The translations under genes and the position numbers were made by a program. The notes under the pieces are model-generated. The model made no database searches and was not told where the DNA came from. It worked only from the letters and a program-made list of their open reading frames with translations. Shown piece by piece: positions 43,135 through 52,832 of a DNA stretch of 64,000 nt. This DNA is from Breznakibacter xylanolyticus (GTDB taxonomy: Bacteria; Bacteroidota; Bacteroidia; Bacteroidales; Marinilabiliaceae): assembly GCF_003254275.1 (NCBI RefSeq), contig NZ_QKZK01000003.1:155746-219745 (forward strand), given 5' to 3'. How positions within the stretch are numbered: the first letter of the stretch is position 1; each line of letters opens with the position of its first letter.

Positions 43135-43241
43135 ACTCTGATGTTGCGGATGGATGACTAACAGGCTGAAATGCCCGTTGATTTTTGATCTCCTGAATGG
43201 ATGGCATCCGCAGACTCCGACAAACGTTTTTATATTTTATT

Positions 43242-43290
43242 CGCCCTGCATGTGCATCATTTGCTGCCCTTGCAGGGCGTTTCTTTTTTT
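43242..43290 (+). terminator. Terminator of the pectin esterase gene
   Basis: CGCCCTGCA (43242-43250) and TGCAGGGCG (43271-43279) pair perfectly and are followed by TTTCTTTTTTT. Confidence 0.8.
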
Positions 43291-43522
43291 GGGGGTGCCG
43301 GGAGAGTCACTCTCCTTGGGTCAATGCTTTTTTTGTCCCTTTCTGTGCCATTGGTTTTTAATTTTTTGTGAGTGCATCATGATGAGAATGTTCACCTAAG
43401 TGTGTGTGAAAGTGGATTACTAAACTGTTTGTCGTACATGGTGGAATGTTGCTGTTTTTGACTTGTTTGACCTTGCTGCGCAATGGCGGAGAGTATGAAT
43501 CATTGAGTTTTTAAGCATTAAA

Positions 43523-43550
43523 AAAGGCATCCTTCGAGAAGGATGCCTTT
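43523..43550 (-). terminator. Terminator of the pyruvate:ferredoxin oxidoreductase gene
   Basis: AAAGGCATCCTT and AAGGATGCCTTT pair perfectly around CGAG. It lies 20 bases beyond the minus-strand stop codon and has T residues on its 3' side. Confidence 0.8.
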
Positions 43551-43570
43551 AATATTTAGATTACTATGTC

Positions 43571-46500
43571 TTAGTATTCCATTTTAGACTGACGAACGTA
43601 GCCTTTGTAACGCCATTTGGCGTTTTCTTCAGCCACTTTAAATAATTCTTCTGCTTCGGCAGGGAATTGTTTCATCAATGAAGTATAACGGATTTCACCT
43701 TTCAAGAAGTCTTGGAATTTAGACCAATCCGGCTCCTTGGAATCCAATTGGAATGGGTTTTTGCCTTCAGCTTCTAAAGCAGGGTTGTATCTCCACAGGT
43801 GGAAATAACCACACTCCACAGCTCTTTGCTGTTCCGTTTGTGCTTTGCCCATTCCGGCTGTCAAACCGTGGTTGATACATGGTGCATAAGCGATGATGAT
43901 TGATGGACCATCAAATGCTTCAGCCTCACGAATTGCTTTGAATGTTTGAGCCTGGCTGGCACCCATTGCAATTTGAGCCACATAAACGTAACCATAAGAA
44001 GCCGCCATTAATCCAAGGTCTTTCTTGCGGATTTTCTTACCTGAGGCAGCAAATTTTGCAACAGCACCCACCGGAGTCGATTTAGATGCCTGACCACCGG
44101 TGTTTGAATAAACCTCGGTATCAACCACCAGGATGTTCACATCTTGTCCCGAAGCCAACACGTGGTCAAGACCGCCGTAACCGATGTCATAAGCCCATCC
44201 GTCACCACCAATGATCCATTGAGATCGTTTGGTGATATATTGTTTTACTTTGGCCAATTCTTTACAAATGTCGCAGCTGCAAGCTTCGATCATGGGCGAA
44301 AGTTTGCGTGAGATTTCTTTGGTAATCTCACCATTCTTACGGTTTGCGATCCATTCAGTAAACAGTGCTTTCATTTCTGCCGAACAGCAATCCGACTCTA
44401 AGCCTTCTTTCATTAAACGCTCTACGCGGTCACGCATTTTTTCGGTGGCAATGGCCATCCCCAATCCATACTCAGCATTGTCTTCGAACAATGAGTTCGC
44501 CCAAGCCGGACCATGACCTTTTTCGTTCATGGTGTATGGCGTTGAAGGAGCTGAACCCGAGTAAATCGAAGTACATCCGGTGGCATTGGCAACCATTTGA
44601 CGATCACCAAACAACTGAGAAATCAACTTTATATAAGGGGTTTCACCACAACCGGAACAAGCGCCTGAGAACTCAAACAATGGCGTTGCGAACTGTGAGT
44701 TCTTTACATTAGTTTGAATATCTACTAAGTCTTGTTTTGAACTTACGTTTTCTACGCAATAATCCCAGTTTTCCTGGTTTGGAAGTTCTTGTGCAATAGG
44801 CACCATTTCTAATGCTTTTCCAGTTTTATTTCCTGGACATACATCAGCACAGTTACCACAATCCATACAGTCAAGAACATCAACTTGCATGCGGAAATAC
44901 ATTCCTTTCATTGCAGCAGGAGCTTTCATTTCGATAGTTGCTCCTTTGAATCCTGCAATTTCTTTTTCGTCTAATACAAAAGGACGAATAGCAGCGTGAG
45001 GACATACATAAGCACATTGGTTACACTGAATACAGTTTTCAGGAATCCAAACTGGAACTCTTGATGCAACACCACGTTTTTCAAATTTTGATGTTCCTTG
45101 ATCCCAAGTACCATCTTCACGTCCTTTGAATGCAGAAACTGGAAGATCGTCACCTACTTGTGCGTTAATCGGACGAACCACTTTGTTAACGAATTCAGTG
45201 CCTGTGGTTGGGTATTCCAATGAACCGCTAACGCTTGCCCATTCTGCAGGAACATCAACTTTAACAACATCACCACCTCTGTCGACAGCAGCGTAGTTCA
45301 TGTTGATGATTTTCTCCCCTTTTTTACCGTAAGATTTTACGATAAACTTCTTCATTTGTTCAACAGCCAATTCGTAAGGAATGACTCCTGTGATTTTGAA
45401 GAATGCTGATTGAAGAATGGTGTTGGTGCGGTTACCTAAGCCAATTTCAATAGCAATTTCGGTTGCATTGATGATGTAAAGGCTGATGTTGTTTTTCGCT
45501 AAGTATGCCTTCACGTTGTTGGGAAGGTTTTTCTTAACTTCATCTACCGACCAAACAGTGTTCAATAAGAAAGTACCGTTCTTTTTCAAACCTCTGGTCA
45601 CATCATACAAGTTCAAATATGCCTGAACGTGACATGCCACAAAGTTGGGGGTGTTTACCAAATAGGTCGAACGGATGGGGTTGTCACCAAAGCGGAGGTG
45701 AGAACAAGTGAAACCACCCGATTTTTTGGAGTCATACGCAAAGTATGCCTGACAATATTTATCCGTGTTGTCACCAATGATTTTGATGGAGTTTTTGTTC
45801 GCACCTACAGTACCGTCAGCACCCAATCCATAGAATTTTGCTTCGAATGGACCGTTGGCCAATTCAATTTCAGGTTTCAACGGAAGTGATGTAAAGGTCA
45901 CGTCATCAACGATACCTACTGTAAATCCGTTTTTAGGTTCTGGTAATGCCAGGTTGTCGTAAATGGCGATGGCCTGAGAAGGCGTAAAGTCCTTAGATGA
46001 TAAACCATAACGGCCACCGACGATGATGGGTGCGTTGGGTTTACCATAGAATGTATCTTTTACATCCAAATACAATGGTTCACCGGTGGCACCGGGTTCT
46101 TTGGTGCGGTCGAGAACGGCAATTCGTTTTGCGGTTTTGGGTACTGCCGACAGGAAATGTTTCGCCGAGAATGGACGATACAGGTGGACGGCAACCATAC
46201 CTACTTTTTCTCCTTTTGAAACCATTTCGTCAATGGCTTCTTTGATTGCTTCACAGCCCGATCCCATGGCGATGATTACGCGTTCAGCATCTTCAGCACC
46301 ATAGTAATCAAACAAACCATATTTACGACCGGTGAGTTTGTTGATTTCGTTGACGTAGTGTTCTACTGTCTCAACAACTTTGTCATAGTATGGGTTACAA
46401 GCTTCGCGAGCCTGGAAATAGATATCGGGGTTTTGCGCCATCCCGCGGGCTACCGGATTCTCAGGGCTGAGTGCACGGTCGCGGAAGGCTTTCAACGAAT

Positions 46501-47098
46501 CTTGATCTACCAGAGGAGCTAAGTCGCCCATTTCTAATGATTCGATTTTTTGAATCTCATGCGAAGTCCGGAATCCGTCGAAGAAGTGTACAAAAGGTAC
46601 ACGCGATTTCAGCGATGCCAGGTGAGCAACGGCTGCTAAATCCATTACTTCTTGTACCGAGCCGGTTGCAAACATGGCGCATCCGGTTTGACGTACCGCC
46701 ATCACATCCTGGTGGTCGCCAAAGATTGAGAGTGCATGAGAGGCTAATGCACGAGCCGAAACATGATAAACGCCGGGAAGTAACTCACCGGCAACTTTAT
46801 ACATGTTGGGGATCATCAATAGTAAACCTTGAGACGCCGTAAATGTATTACAAAGTGTACCAGCCTGAAGGGCACCGTGCATTGCACCGGCAGCACCTGC
46901 TTCTGATTGCATTTCTTCAACCTTTACAGTCTCGCCAAAAATGTTTTTTCTTCCACTTGCAGCCCATTCATCAACGTACTCTGCCATCGTCGATGATGGT
47001 GTGATTGGGTAAATTGCAGCCACTTCGCTAAACATGTAAGCGATGTGGGCGGCAGCTTGATTACCGTCACAGGTCACAAACTTTTTTTCTTTAGCCAT
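43571..47098 (-). CDS. nifJ: Pyruvate:ferredoxin (flavodoxin) oxidoreductase
   Basis: This single-chain enzyme converts pyruvate and CoA to acetyl-CoA, CO2 and reduced ferredoxin. The 1,175-residue length matches the family. Seen in order are the N-terminal pyruvate domain (AYMFSEVAAIYPITPSSTMAE), two 4Fe-4S motifs (CIQCNQCAYVCPHA, CMDCGNCADVCPGN), a further Cys-rich region (CSGCGETPY), and the TPP site (GDGWAYDIGYGGLDHVL, NTGGQASKSTP). The start has a Shine-Dalgarno-like AGGAG nine bases upstream, unusual in this genome. The pathway upstream produces pyruvate, so it fits fermentative or anaerobic growth. Confidence 0.97.
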   Translation of the reverse strand: MAKEKKFVTCDGNQAAAHIAYMFSEVAAIYPITPSSTMAEYVDEWAASGRKNIFGETVKVEEMQSEAGAAGAMHGALQAGTLCNTFTASQGLLLMIPNMYKVAGELLPGVYHVSARALASHALSIFGDHQDVMAVRQTGCAMFATGSVQEVMDLAAVAHLASLKSRVPFVHFFDGFRTSHEIQKIESLEMGDLAPLVDQDSLKAFRDRALSPENPVARGMAQNPDIYFQAREACNPYYDKVVETVEHYVNEINKLTGRKYGLFDYYGAEDAERVIIAMGSGCEAIKEAIDEMVSKGEKVGMVAVHLYRPFSAKHFLSAVPKTAKRIAVLDRTKEPGATGEPLYLDVKDTFYGKPNAPIIVGGRYGLSSKDFTPSQAIAIYDNLALPEPKNGFTVGIVDDVTFTSLPLKPEIELANGPFEAKFYGLGADGTVGANKNSIKIIGDNTDKYCQAYFAYDSKKSGGFTCSHLRFGDNPIRSTYLVNTPNFVACHVQAYLNLYDVTRGLKKNGTFLLNTVWSVDEVKKNLPNNVKAYLAKNNISLYIINATEIAIEIGLGNRTNTILQSAFFKITGVIPYELAVEQMKKFIVKSYGKKGEKIINMNYAAVDRGGDVVKVDVPAEWASVSGSLEYPTTGTEFVNKVVRPINAQVGDDLPVSAFKGREDGTWDQGTSKFEKRGVASRVPVWIPENCIQCNQCAYVCPHAAIRPFVLDEKEIAGFKGATIEMKAPAAMKGMYFRMQVDVLDCMDCGNCADVCPGNKTGKALEMVPIAQELPNQENWDYCVENVSSKQDLVDIQTNVKNSQFATPLFEFSGACSGCGETPYIKLISQLFGDRQMVANATGCTSIYSGSAPSTPYTMNEKGHGPAWANSLFEDNAEYGLGMAIATEKMRDRVERLMKEGLESDCCSAEMKALFTEWIANRKNGEITKEISRKLSPMIEACSCDICKELAKVKQYITKRSQWIIGGDGWAYDIGYGGLDHVLASGQDVNILVVDTEVYSNTGGQASKSTPVGAVAKFAASGKKIRKKDLGLMAASYGYVYVAQIAMGASQAQTFKAIREAEAFDGPSIIIAYAPCINHGLTAGMGKAQTEQQRAVECGYFHLWRYNPALEAEGKNPFQLDSKEPDWSKFQDFLKGEIRYTSLMKQFPAEAEELFKVAEENAKWRYKGYVRQSKMEY

Positions 47099-47158
47099 TG
47101 TTAATTCTCCTAAGTGTTATTGAATGAAAATATTGGTACAAATTAAATTTGTCGTGAA

Positions 47159-48331
47159 TTAATATAGAAACCCGAATAACCACAGCGGGATTTCATTGTC
47201 CTGCCCGATTTCAATCATGTCTCGTGCGTAAATCGTATCTGTATCGCTTCCGTTGTTTGGTTTGGCGTCGATGCAGAAGGCCATTTCGTTGTTGACCAGG
47301 AAATCGTGGTTTTTACTGGCGCTCACATTGTGTTGGTATCCCACTTGGTTGAAGAAGAATGTTTTATGAAGGATGCCCGGGTCGATGTCGCCATGCAAAA
47401 CCGAGAACACCAGGTTCGGGTTGTGCATGTACACCATGGATGGCTTTTTCATGGGGTCTTCTTCGCCCTCGTACAACAGATTGATGAGTTTTCCCTGGCG
47501 CAGGTATTTCAGGTAGTTCATCACTGTGGCTCGTGAGGTGTCAATTTCGCTGCTGAGCTTGCTTACATTGGGCTGAAACGGTGCTGACACCCCAACCAGG
47601 TAGAGCAATTTACGCAATTTGGGAAGATATTTCAACTCAACTTGTTGCAAATAACTGATGTCAATTTCCAAGCCCAAATTGATGGTTTTGACCAGGTTCT
47701 CAAAAAAGTTACGTTTCTCCAAAAAGAAAGGGTAGTAACCGTGGTTGAGATAGTCGTTAAAGTAGGCCAGTGGCTTTACTTTGTCAATAATTTCACGGGC
47801 AATGTCGCGATGATGGCTCAGGATGTCACTGAGGGTGACGCTGTGGAAATTGGTGCCTGCCTTATAATTGAGGTATTCACGAAACGAAAATCCATTGAGC
47901 TGATATGCTTTGACTTTGCCACTGAGTTCGGGGTTTTCTTCCTTGAGGCGCATGACCGATGAACCGCTGAATACGATTTGCAAATCGTTGAACTCATCGT
48001 AACAACGTCTCAATTCTTCCGACCAATTTGGATATTTATACACTTGGTCGAGGATGAGGGTCTTACCGCCGGTTTTGCGAAATTCATCGGCAAACGAGAT
48101 CAGGGAACGCTCGGTGAAGTAAAGGTTGTTTAGGTTGATATATAGACAGTTGCGATCGAGTCCGTAAGTCGATTTGGCATAGTCGAGCAGGAATGTTGTT
48201 TTTCCCACGCCTCGAGCTCCTTTGATGCCAATAAGACGGTGCGACCAGTCGATTTGGTCTTTTAACTCCCGGTGGATGGGAACATCAAGGTGTTCAAGCA
48301 GATATCTGTGTGTATTAAAAAATGTCTGCAT
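47159..48331 (-). CDS. AAA-type ATPase (AAA_14/DUF4143 type)
   Basis: The 390-residue protein has Walker A in GIKGARGVGKTTFLLDY, Walker B in KTLILDQVYKYPNW and a sensor in IVFSGSSVMRL, then a winged-helix-like middle and a DUF4143-type C-terminal domain. The ATG at 48331 (MQTFFNTHRYLLEHLD) is chosen over a TTG upstream. These proteins, common in Bacteroidota and archaea, are of unclear role and often vary between strains. It lies 60 bases upstream of nifJ on the same strand but is unlikely to share its function. Confidence 0.85.
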   Translation of the reverse strand: MQTFFNTHRYLLEHLDVPIHRELKDQIDWSHRLIGIKGARGVGKTTFLLDYAKSTYGLDRNCLYINLNNLYFTERSLISFADEFRKTGGKTLILDQVYKYPNWSEELRRCYDEFNDLQIVFSGSSVMRLKEENPELSGKVKAYQLNGFSFREYLNYKAGTNFHSVTLSDILSHHRDIAREIIDKVKPLAYFNDYLNHGYYPFFLEKRNFFENLVKTINLGLEIDISYLQQVELKYLPKLRKLLYLVGVSAPFQPNVSKLSSEIDTSRATVMNYLKYLRQGKLINLLYEGEEDPMKKPSMVYMHNPNLVFSVLHGDIDPGILHKTFFFNQVGYQHNVSASKNHDFLVNNEMAFCIDAKPNNGSDTDTIYARDMIEIGQDNEIPLWLFGFLY

Positions 48332-48481
48332 CTCTATTGAACCAATTTTGTAACACAAAGATATAATTACAAACCATTGTTCTGTAACTTCTACATTGCA
48401 ATTAGGGCTGAAGTTTGTTATTTATATTTATTAAAAATAAATTGTTGACCTTTAAAGGGTCATTCATTGTCACTTTCATTG

Positions 48482-48489
48482 TATTTTTG
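48482..48489 (+). promoter_or_regulatory. -7 element before the acetyltransferase gene
   Basis: TATTTTTG matches TAnnTTTG and lies 56 bases before the ATG. A -33 TTG at the usual distance is missing. Confidence 0.3.
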
Positions 48490-48545
48490 GAAGGGGGGAT
48501 GGATGTCTTAAAAATGGTTGTATTTTTCCGCAAAAATAAATATTT

Positions 48546-49028
48546 ATGCATTTTCAGGAGCCGAGAGTGGTGATTCGGGATATTTTGCCCGCCGATCGAA
48601 TGGGGTATTATGAGTTATACAGCAATCCGGAGGTGGCTCGTTACGATGATTTTGCGCCCATTGGGCTTGAGGAATTGGATGCCGATATGTTGCGGATTTC
48701 TCATTATGAGTCTGGTTCACTCAATCGTGAGTATGCTGTGTCGTTGCCCGGTGATGATTATCTTATGGGTGTTTTAACAGTCGATCGGCGACGTAAATAT
48801 TGTTATTTGGGATATCATTTTAACCCGCGTTTTCATGGGCGGGGGTATGCGTTGGCCGCAGTTCGTCAGTTTGTGTCGCAGCAACAGGCATCGGTTCGTG
48901 CGGTGTTGCGTTTGGTGATTGATCCCGGCAATGCCGCATCCATTCGGTTGGCCGAGAAAGCCGGTTTTACAAAGGTGGGGAGTCGCCTAAAGAAAGGAAA
49001 GCGTGAAATTGTTTACGCCTTCAAATAA
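48546..49028 (+). CDS. GNAT-family N-acetyltransferase
   Basis: The 160-residue protein resembles RimJ/RimL-type acetyltransferases (Acetyltransf_3). It has VVIRDILPADRMGYYELYSN at the start, the acetyl-CoA binding LGYHFNPRFHGRGYALAAV (Arg/Gln-Gly-x-Gly-x-Ala form), and NAASIRLAEKAGF near the end. The substrate could be a ribosomal protein N terminus or a small amine. Transcription is isolated from its neighbours: YebC is convergent and a terminator follows. Confidence 0.88.
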   Translation: MHFQEPRVVIRDILPADRMGYYELYSNPEVARYDDFAPIGLEELDADMLRISHYESGSLNREYAVSLPGDDYLMGVLTVDRRRKYCYLGYHFNPRFHGRGYALAAVRQFVSQQQASVRAVLRLVIDPGNAASIRLAEKAGFTKVGSRLKKGKREIVYAFK

Positions 49029-49029
49029 A

Positions 49030-49064
49030 AAACACACCGCTGAAAGCTTTCAGGGTGTGTTTGT
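49030..49064. terminator. Bidirectional terminator
   Basis: AAACACACC pairs with GGTGTGTTT, and the inner sequence CTGAAAGCTTTCAG is itself a palindrome. It separates the convergent acetyltransferase and YebC genes. Confidence 0.8.
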
Positions 49065-49085
49065 ATGGGTTTTATGAGCCTCCTG

Positions 49086-49802
49086 TCAATCAATTTTCAT
49101 GTTGTGGAAGACGTTGGTTACATCGTCATCTTCTTCGAATCGTTCAAGCAGTTTTTCAATTTTTTCAACCTGCTCGGCATTCAATTCTTTGGTGTCGCCG
49201 GGGATTCGTTCAAATTCGGCAGTGGTGATTTCAAAGCCGTTTTCTTCAAGATATTTCTGAATGGCGCCATAGCTTTCAAAGCCTCCATAAACAATCATTT
49301 CGTCCTCTTCGGCAAAAATTTCCTGCACGCCCAGGTCAATCATTTCCAGTTCTAATTCTTCCAGATCGATGCCGTCTTTCATTTTGGTTTTGAACATGCA
49401 TTTGTGTTCAAACATGTATTCCACGCAGCCCGAAGTTCCCAGCGAACCGCCAAATTTATTGAAATAGCTGCGCACGTTGGCCACGGTGCGGGTGGGATTG
49501 TCGGTGGCTGTTTCTACAATTATGGCAATGCCAAAGGGGCCGTAGCCTTCATACACCACTTCGGAGTAGTTCTCCATGTCCTTCGAGGTGGCTTTTTTGA
49601 TGGCTCGTTCCACGTTCTCCTTGGGCATGTTGGCCGCTTTGGCGTTTTGCATCAGCACCCGAAGGCGTGAGTTGGATTGCGGATCGGGGCCCGCTTCTTT
49701 AACACAAATGATGATTTCGCGGCCAATTTTGGTAAATGTTTTGGCCATGTTGCCCCAACGTTTCATTTTGCGGGCTTTTCTATATTCAAATGCGCGTCCC
49801 AT
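49086..49802 (-). CDS. YebC/PmpR family regulator
   Basis: The 238-residue protein begins MGRAFEYRKARKMKRWGNMA, the normal start for Bacteroidota YebC, and contains PKENVERAIKKA, YEGYGPFGIAIIVE and a long acidic C terminus (LERFEEDDDVTNVFHNMK). Family members bind DNA or help translation of difficult sequences (TACO1-like). I rejected an in-frame start at 49826, because a consensus -7 box (TATATTTG on the minus strand, 49824-49831) lies at that place and would put the start before the transcript. Confidence 0.93.
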   Translation of the reverse strand: MGRAFEYRKARKMKRWGNMAKTFTKIGREIIICVKEAGPDPQSNSRLRVLMQNAKAANMPKENVERAIKKATSKDMENYSEVVYEGYGPFGIAIIVETATDNPTRTVANVRSYFNKFGGSLGTSGCVEYMFEHKCMFKTKMKDGIDLEELELEMIDLGVQEIFAEEDEMIVYGGFESYGAIQKYLEENGFEITTAEFERIPGDTKELNAEQVEKIEKLLERFEEDDDVTNVFHNMKID

Positions 49803-49823
49803 AGGTTTTTTGTAAATTTTTTG

Positions 49824-49831
49824 CAAATATA
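49824..49831 (-). promoter_or_regulatory. -7 element of the yebC gene
   Basis: TATATTTG on the minus strand is a perfect -7 element and would give a leader of about 15 bases. No -33 TTG stands at the normal distance. Confidence 0.4.
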
Positions 49832-50072
49832 GAACTTCACCAAAAAATGCGTGCCCATTTTTCGTATTTTATTCAAAACAGCTGTTTTTTAATGTTGTTT
49901 CATTTTTTTGTGTTTCTTGACTTAAGGGTGCTTTTAATTTGTCTTTTTATGGATGATTATTTTTTCATTTTGTAATCTTTTTTGTTCTTTGAAGGTTTAA
50001 AGTGTCGGTCGTTTACGCTGATTGCGGGCGATTGTCTATATTTAAAGCCGATAATTCTTTTAATGGTTTGTG

Positions 50073-51785
50073 ATGCATCTTTTTCGTGATATTTTATTGA
50101 GTATCGACCAGTTTCTGGGTAGCAGCAGTTGGTTTGTGTATGTGTTGTTGGGTGCCGGGTTGTTCTTTTCAATCTATTTGGTTTTTCCGCAGATTCGGTT
50201 TTTTAAGTACAGCATATTGATCTTGCGCGGCAAGTTTGACCGTAAAGAGGATAAAGGCGACACCTCTCATTTTCAGGCTTTGGCCACTGCTTTGTCGGGA
50301 ACCGTGGGCACAGGCAATATTGCCGGAGTGGCATTGGCGCTGCATTTGGGCGGCCCGGCGGCTCTCTTGTGGATGTTGGTGACTGCCTTCATTGGGATGA
50401 CCACCAAAATGGTGGAGGTTACTTTGTCGCACAAGTATCGTGAGTTTGGCCCTGATGGAACCGTGTCGGGGGGGCCGATGTATTATATGACCAAACGACT
50501 CAATTTGACATTGCCCTCGGGGAAAATGGTCAAAACCGGTGCCTGGTTGGCTGTTGTTTTTGCCATTGCGACTGTTTTTACTTCGTTTGGGACAGGTAGT
50601 TTGCCTCAAATGAACAGCATCTCTAATGCATTGCTCGACAGCTGGGGCATCCCTTCTGTTGTGACGGGGGTGGTGCTGTCCTTGTTGTTGGGCGTGATTA
50701 TCGTCGGGGGAATAAAGCGCATTGCTGTTGTTGCATCTGCGTTGGTACCTGTGATGGCCGTGATTTATTTTATTGGTGCCTTTTTGGTGATCGCGTATAA
50801 TTATCAAAACATCATTCCGTCGTTGATACAGGTAGGTGCCGGTTTCTTCTCCGGAAGTAGCGCTATGGGCGGCTTTTTAGGTGCCTCAATGGCTTTTGCC
50901 ATCAATCGGGGTGTCAATCGGGGGCTTTTTTCCAATGAGGCAGGTCAAGGATCTGCGCCCATTGCGCATGCTGCAGCCAGGGCGCACGAGCCCGTGTCGG
51001 AGGGGTTGGTGGCCTTGCTCGAGCCGTTTATCGATACCATAATAATCTGTTCGCTTACCGGATTGGCCATTTTATCGAGTGGTGCTTGGAATGATAAGTT
51101 CGACAATCGTTTTCAGCAGTCCGATATTCGCGTTTTGGCCGGACATTTTAGCGATCGGGAATCTGACGATGTGGCCATGCTCAATGCTTATTTGTTCGGA
51201 CAGTCGCCTCATTTGAATTATAGCGGCTCTTTGCAAATCTCTGATGGTAAATTGATGGGGGAGGTGACTTTGTTGCACAATCGTTCGGTGGCCGAATCGG
51301 TGATTTTCAATAAAAACAAGCAGCCATTCAGTGGCCAGATGATGGTTGATCAGGGGCATGTGTCATTGCCTGTTGGCGTGACGGTGTCAGGGCGTTCCTT
51401 GTTGCAAAGTGCGCCTTTGACCAATGCTGCCTTTTCGCGCAGTTGGCTGGGCGATTGGGGGAAATATATTGTGAGCATTGGGTTGTTGCTCTTTGCTTTT
51501 TCCACTGCTATTTCATGGTCCTATTATGGTAGTCGGGCTATCACTTTTTTGTTTGGGAGCAAAGTGGTCAAGTGGTATTCGGTAATTTATGTGATTGGTT
51601 TTTTCTTGGCATCCATGGTCGATACCACGCTGGTGTGGATTTTTTCAGGCGTAACCGTCGCTTTAATGACGTTGCCCAATTTGTTAGGGATGTTGATGTT
51701 GCATCGCGAAGTGAAAGATGAAATTCGTCACTTTTGGGAGGAGTATCGCGAGCGGTTTCCCAATGAAAAGAGTCCGCGTTTTTGA
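50073..51785 (+). CDS. AgcS-type sodium/amino-acid symporter with a large insertion
   Basis: This is an alanine or glycine:cation symporter of the AgcS family, 570 residues from the ATG at 50073 (a GTG precedes it). It has the family block FQALATALSGTVGTGNIAGVA, GPAALLWMLVTAFIGMTTKMVEVTLSHKYRE, and NRGLFSNEAGQGSAPIAHAAA. About 10 membrane segments precede residue 340. Between TGLAILSSGAWND and SRSWLGDWGKYI about 105 residues are inserted. The insert is soluble and beta-like, where most AgcS proteins have only a few residues. The rest of the C terminus resumes the normal pattern (FSTAISWSYYGSRA). Confidence 0.88.
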   Translation: MHLFRDILLSIDQFLGSSSWFVYVLLGAGLFFSIYLVFPQIRFFKYSILILRGKFDRKEDKGDTSHFQALATALSGTVGTGNIAGVALALHLGGPAALLWMLVTAFIGMTTKMVEVTLSHKYREFGPDGTVSGGPMYYMTKRLNLTLPSGKMVKTGAWLAVVFAIATVFTSFGTGSLPQMNSISNALLDSWGIPSVVTGVVLSLLLGVIIVGGIKRIAVVASALVPVMAVIYFIGAFLVIAYNYQNIIPSLIQVGAGFFSGSSAMGGFLGASMAFAINRGVNRGLFSNEAGQGSAPIAHAAARAHEPVSEGLVALLEPFIDTIIICSLTGLAILSSGAWNDKFDNRFQQSDIRVLAGHFSDRESDDVAMLNAYLFGQSPHLNYSGSLQISDGKLMGEVTLLHNRSVAESVIFNKNKQPFSGQMMVDQGHVSLPVGVTVSGRSLLQSAPLTNAAFSRSWLGDWGKYIVSIGLLLFAFSTAISWSYYGSRAITFLFGSKVVKWYSVIYVIGFFLASMVDTTLVWIFSGVTVALMTLPNLLGMLMLHREVKDEIRHFWEEYRERFPNEKSPRF

Positions 51786-51791
51786 TGGCTT

Positions 51792-52691
51792 TTAAGGGTG
51801 TAGAAATTGTTTTTGGTACTCCGATGGTGACATGCCGAGTTGTGTTTTGAATATGCGATTGAAATTTGAAATGTTGTTAAAGCCACATTCATAACCGATT
51901 TGTGAAATGGATTGTCGGGTGTTTTGCAGTAGTTTACAGGCGTAGTAAATGCGCATTTCGTTAATGTACTCGATGGGTGACTTGGCCGTTTTTTCCTTAA
52001 AATATCTGCTGAAAGCCGATGCATTCATGCCAAATTGGGTGGCCAATTGTGGCAGGGTCAGGGAATCGGTGTAATTCAGGTTGATGTAGTTGAGTATTTT
52101 GCTCAATCGTTGATCTTTTACATTGGGCATTTTTTTCTGAAATCCGGGGCTGCCCAACGTGTGTGAAGTGGGGGTATGAGCCATGGCGTTGAGGATTTGC
52201 AGCAATGTCATGAAGCGTTCAAAGCCATCTTTGTTTTTAAGCGAGAGAATGTGTTCTCCAATGCTTCTGTTTTCGGGAGCCGGAAAGTGTATGCCCTGTG
52301 ATGCCCGGTTCAGAAGCTCCTTAATGTGGTTTAGTTCAGGATAGTTGGCCATGGCCTGATCCATAAAATCTGACGAGAATTGAATCACCACTGCTTGCAC
52401 ATGCAGTGCCGGGTCGCCATTAAAAAAAGCATCGTCGTTTTTCCAGTAATGGGGCACCTGGCTCCCCAGCAACACCAAATCGCCTTCGTTAAACGATTCT
52501 ACGCTGTCGGCAACAAACCGTTTGCCGTAACTTTTTATCACGTATAGAATTTCATATTCACTGTGGAAATGCCAGGGGAATGTGAAGTGTGGAAAGTGGT
52601 TCCATTTCACCCGAATGGGACTCCCCCCGGGAAGATTCACTTGCTCATGCATGATGCTTTGTGGCAGGGGTTTGGTGGTTCGATGTGGCAT
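51792..52691 (-). CDS. AraC-family transcriptional regulator
   Basis: The 299-residue protein has an N-terminal cupin sensor (GGSPIRVKWNHFPHFTFPWHFHSEYEILYV, FNEGDLVLLGSQVPHYW) and a C-terminal double HTH (about 200-295: LSKILNYINLNYTDSLTLPQLATQFGMNASAFSRYFKEKT, ISQIGYECGFNNISNFNRIF). Sugar-responsive AraC regulators often have this plan. Its gene is divergent from the SDR/uxuA pair, separated by 141 bases, so it probably controls them. It ends 6 bases from the AgcS gene. Confidence 0.9.
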   Translation of the reverse strand: MPHRTTKPLPQSIMHEQVNLPGGSPIRVKWNHFPHFTFPWHFHSEYEILYVIKSYGKRFVADSVESFNEGDLVLLGSQVPHYWKNDDAFFNGDPALHVQAVVIQFSSDFMDQAMANYPELNHIKELLNRASQGIHFPAPENRSIGEHILSLKNKDGFERFMTLLQILNAMAHTPTSHTLGSPGFQKKMPNVKDQRLSKILNYINLNYTDSLTLPQLATQFGMNASAFSRYFKEKTAKSPIEYINEMRIYYACKLLQNTRQSISQIGYECGFNNISNFNRIFKTQLGMSPSEYQKQFLHP

Positions 52692-52763
52692 GGCTTACGA
52701 GTAATGCGTTGAAACGATTTGATGGAGTTGCAAAAATAGTACAATTACAGGCAAAAAATATAC

Positions 52764-52794
52764 TTGAATGGTTCTTTCAATTCGGATAAATTTG
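52764..52794 (+). promoter_or_regulatory. Promoter of the SDR-uxuA operon
   Basis: TTG (52764-52766), a spacer of exactly 20 bases, then TAAATTTG (52787-52794) fit both consensus elements. Transcription should start near 52801, 32 bases before the ATG. Confidence 0.65.
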
Positions 52795-52832
52795 TATCAC
52801 TTAATTAAGTTTCATCTTTTTAATTATAAACA

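Larger units (their letters stand above)
43135..43570. other. Convergent spacer
   Basis: There is no gene. It contains two terminators, one for each converging gene, and CAAACGTTTT at about 43220, one base from the LacI operator. Confidence 0.6.

Noticed and set aside
43215..43230. Third LacI operator (CAAACGTTTT)
   Set aside because: It has a mismatch in the palindrome and lies between a gene end and its terminator, where it has no promoter to control.
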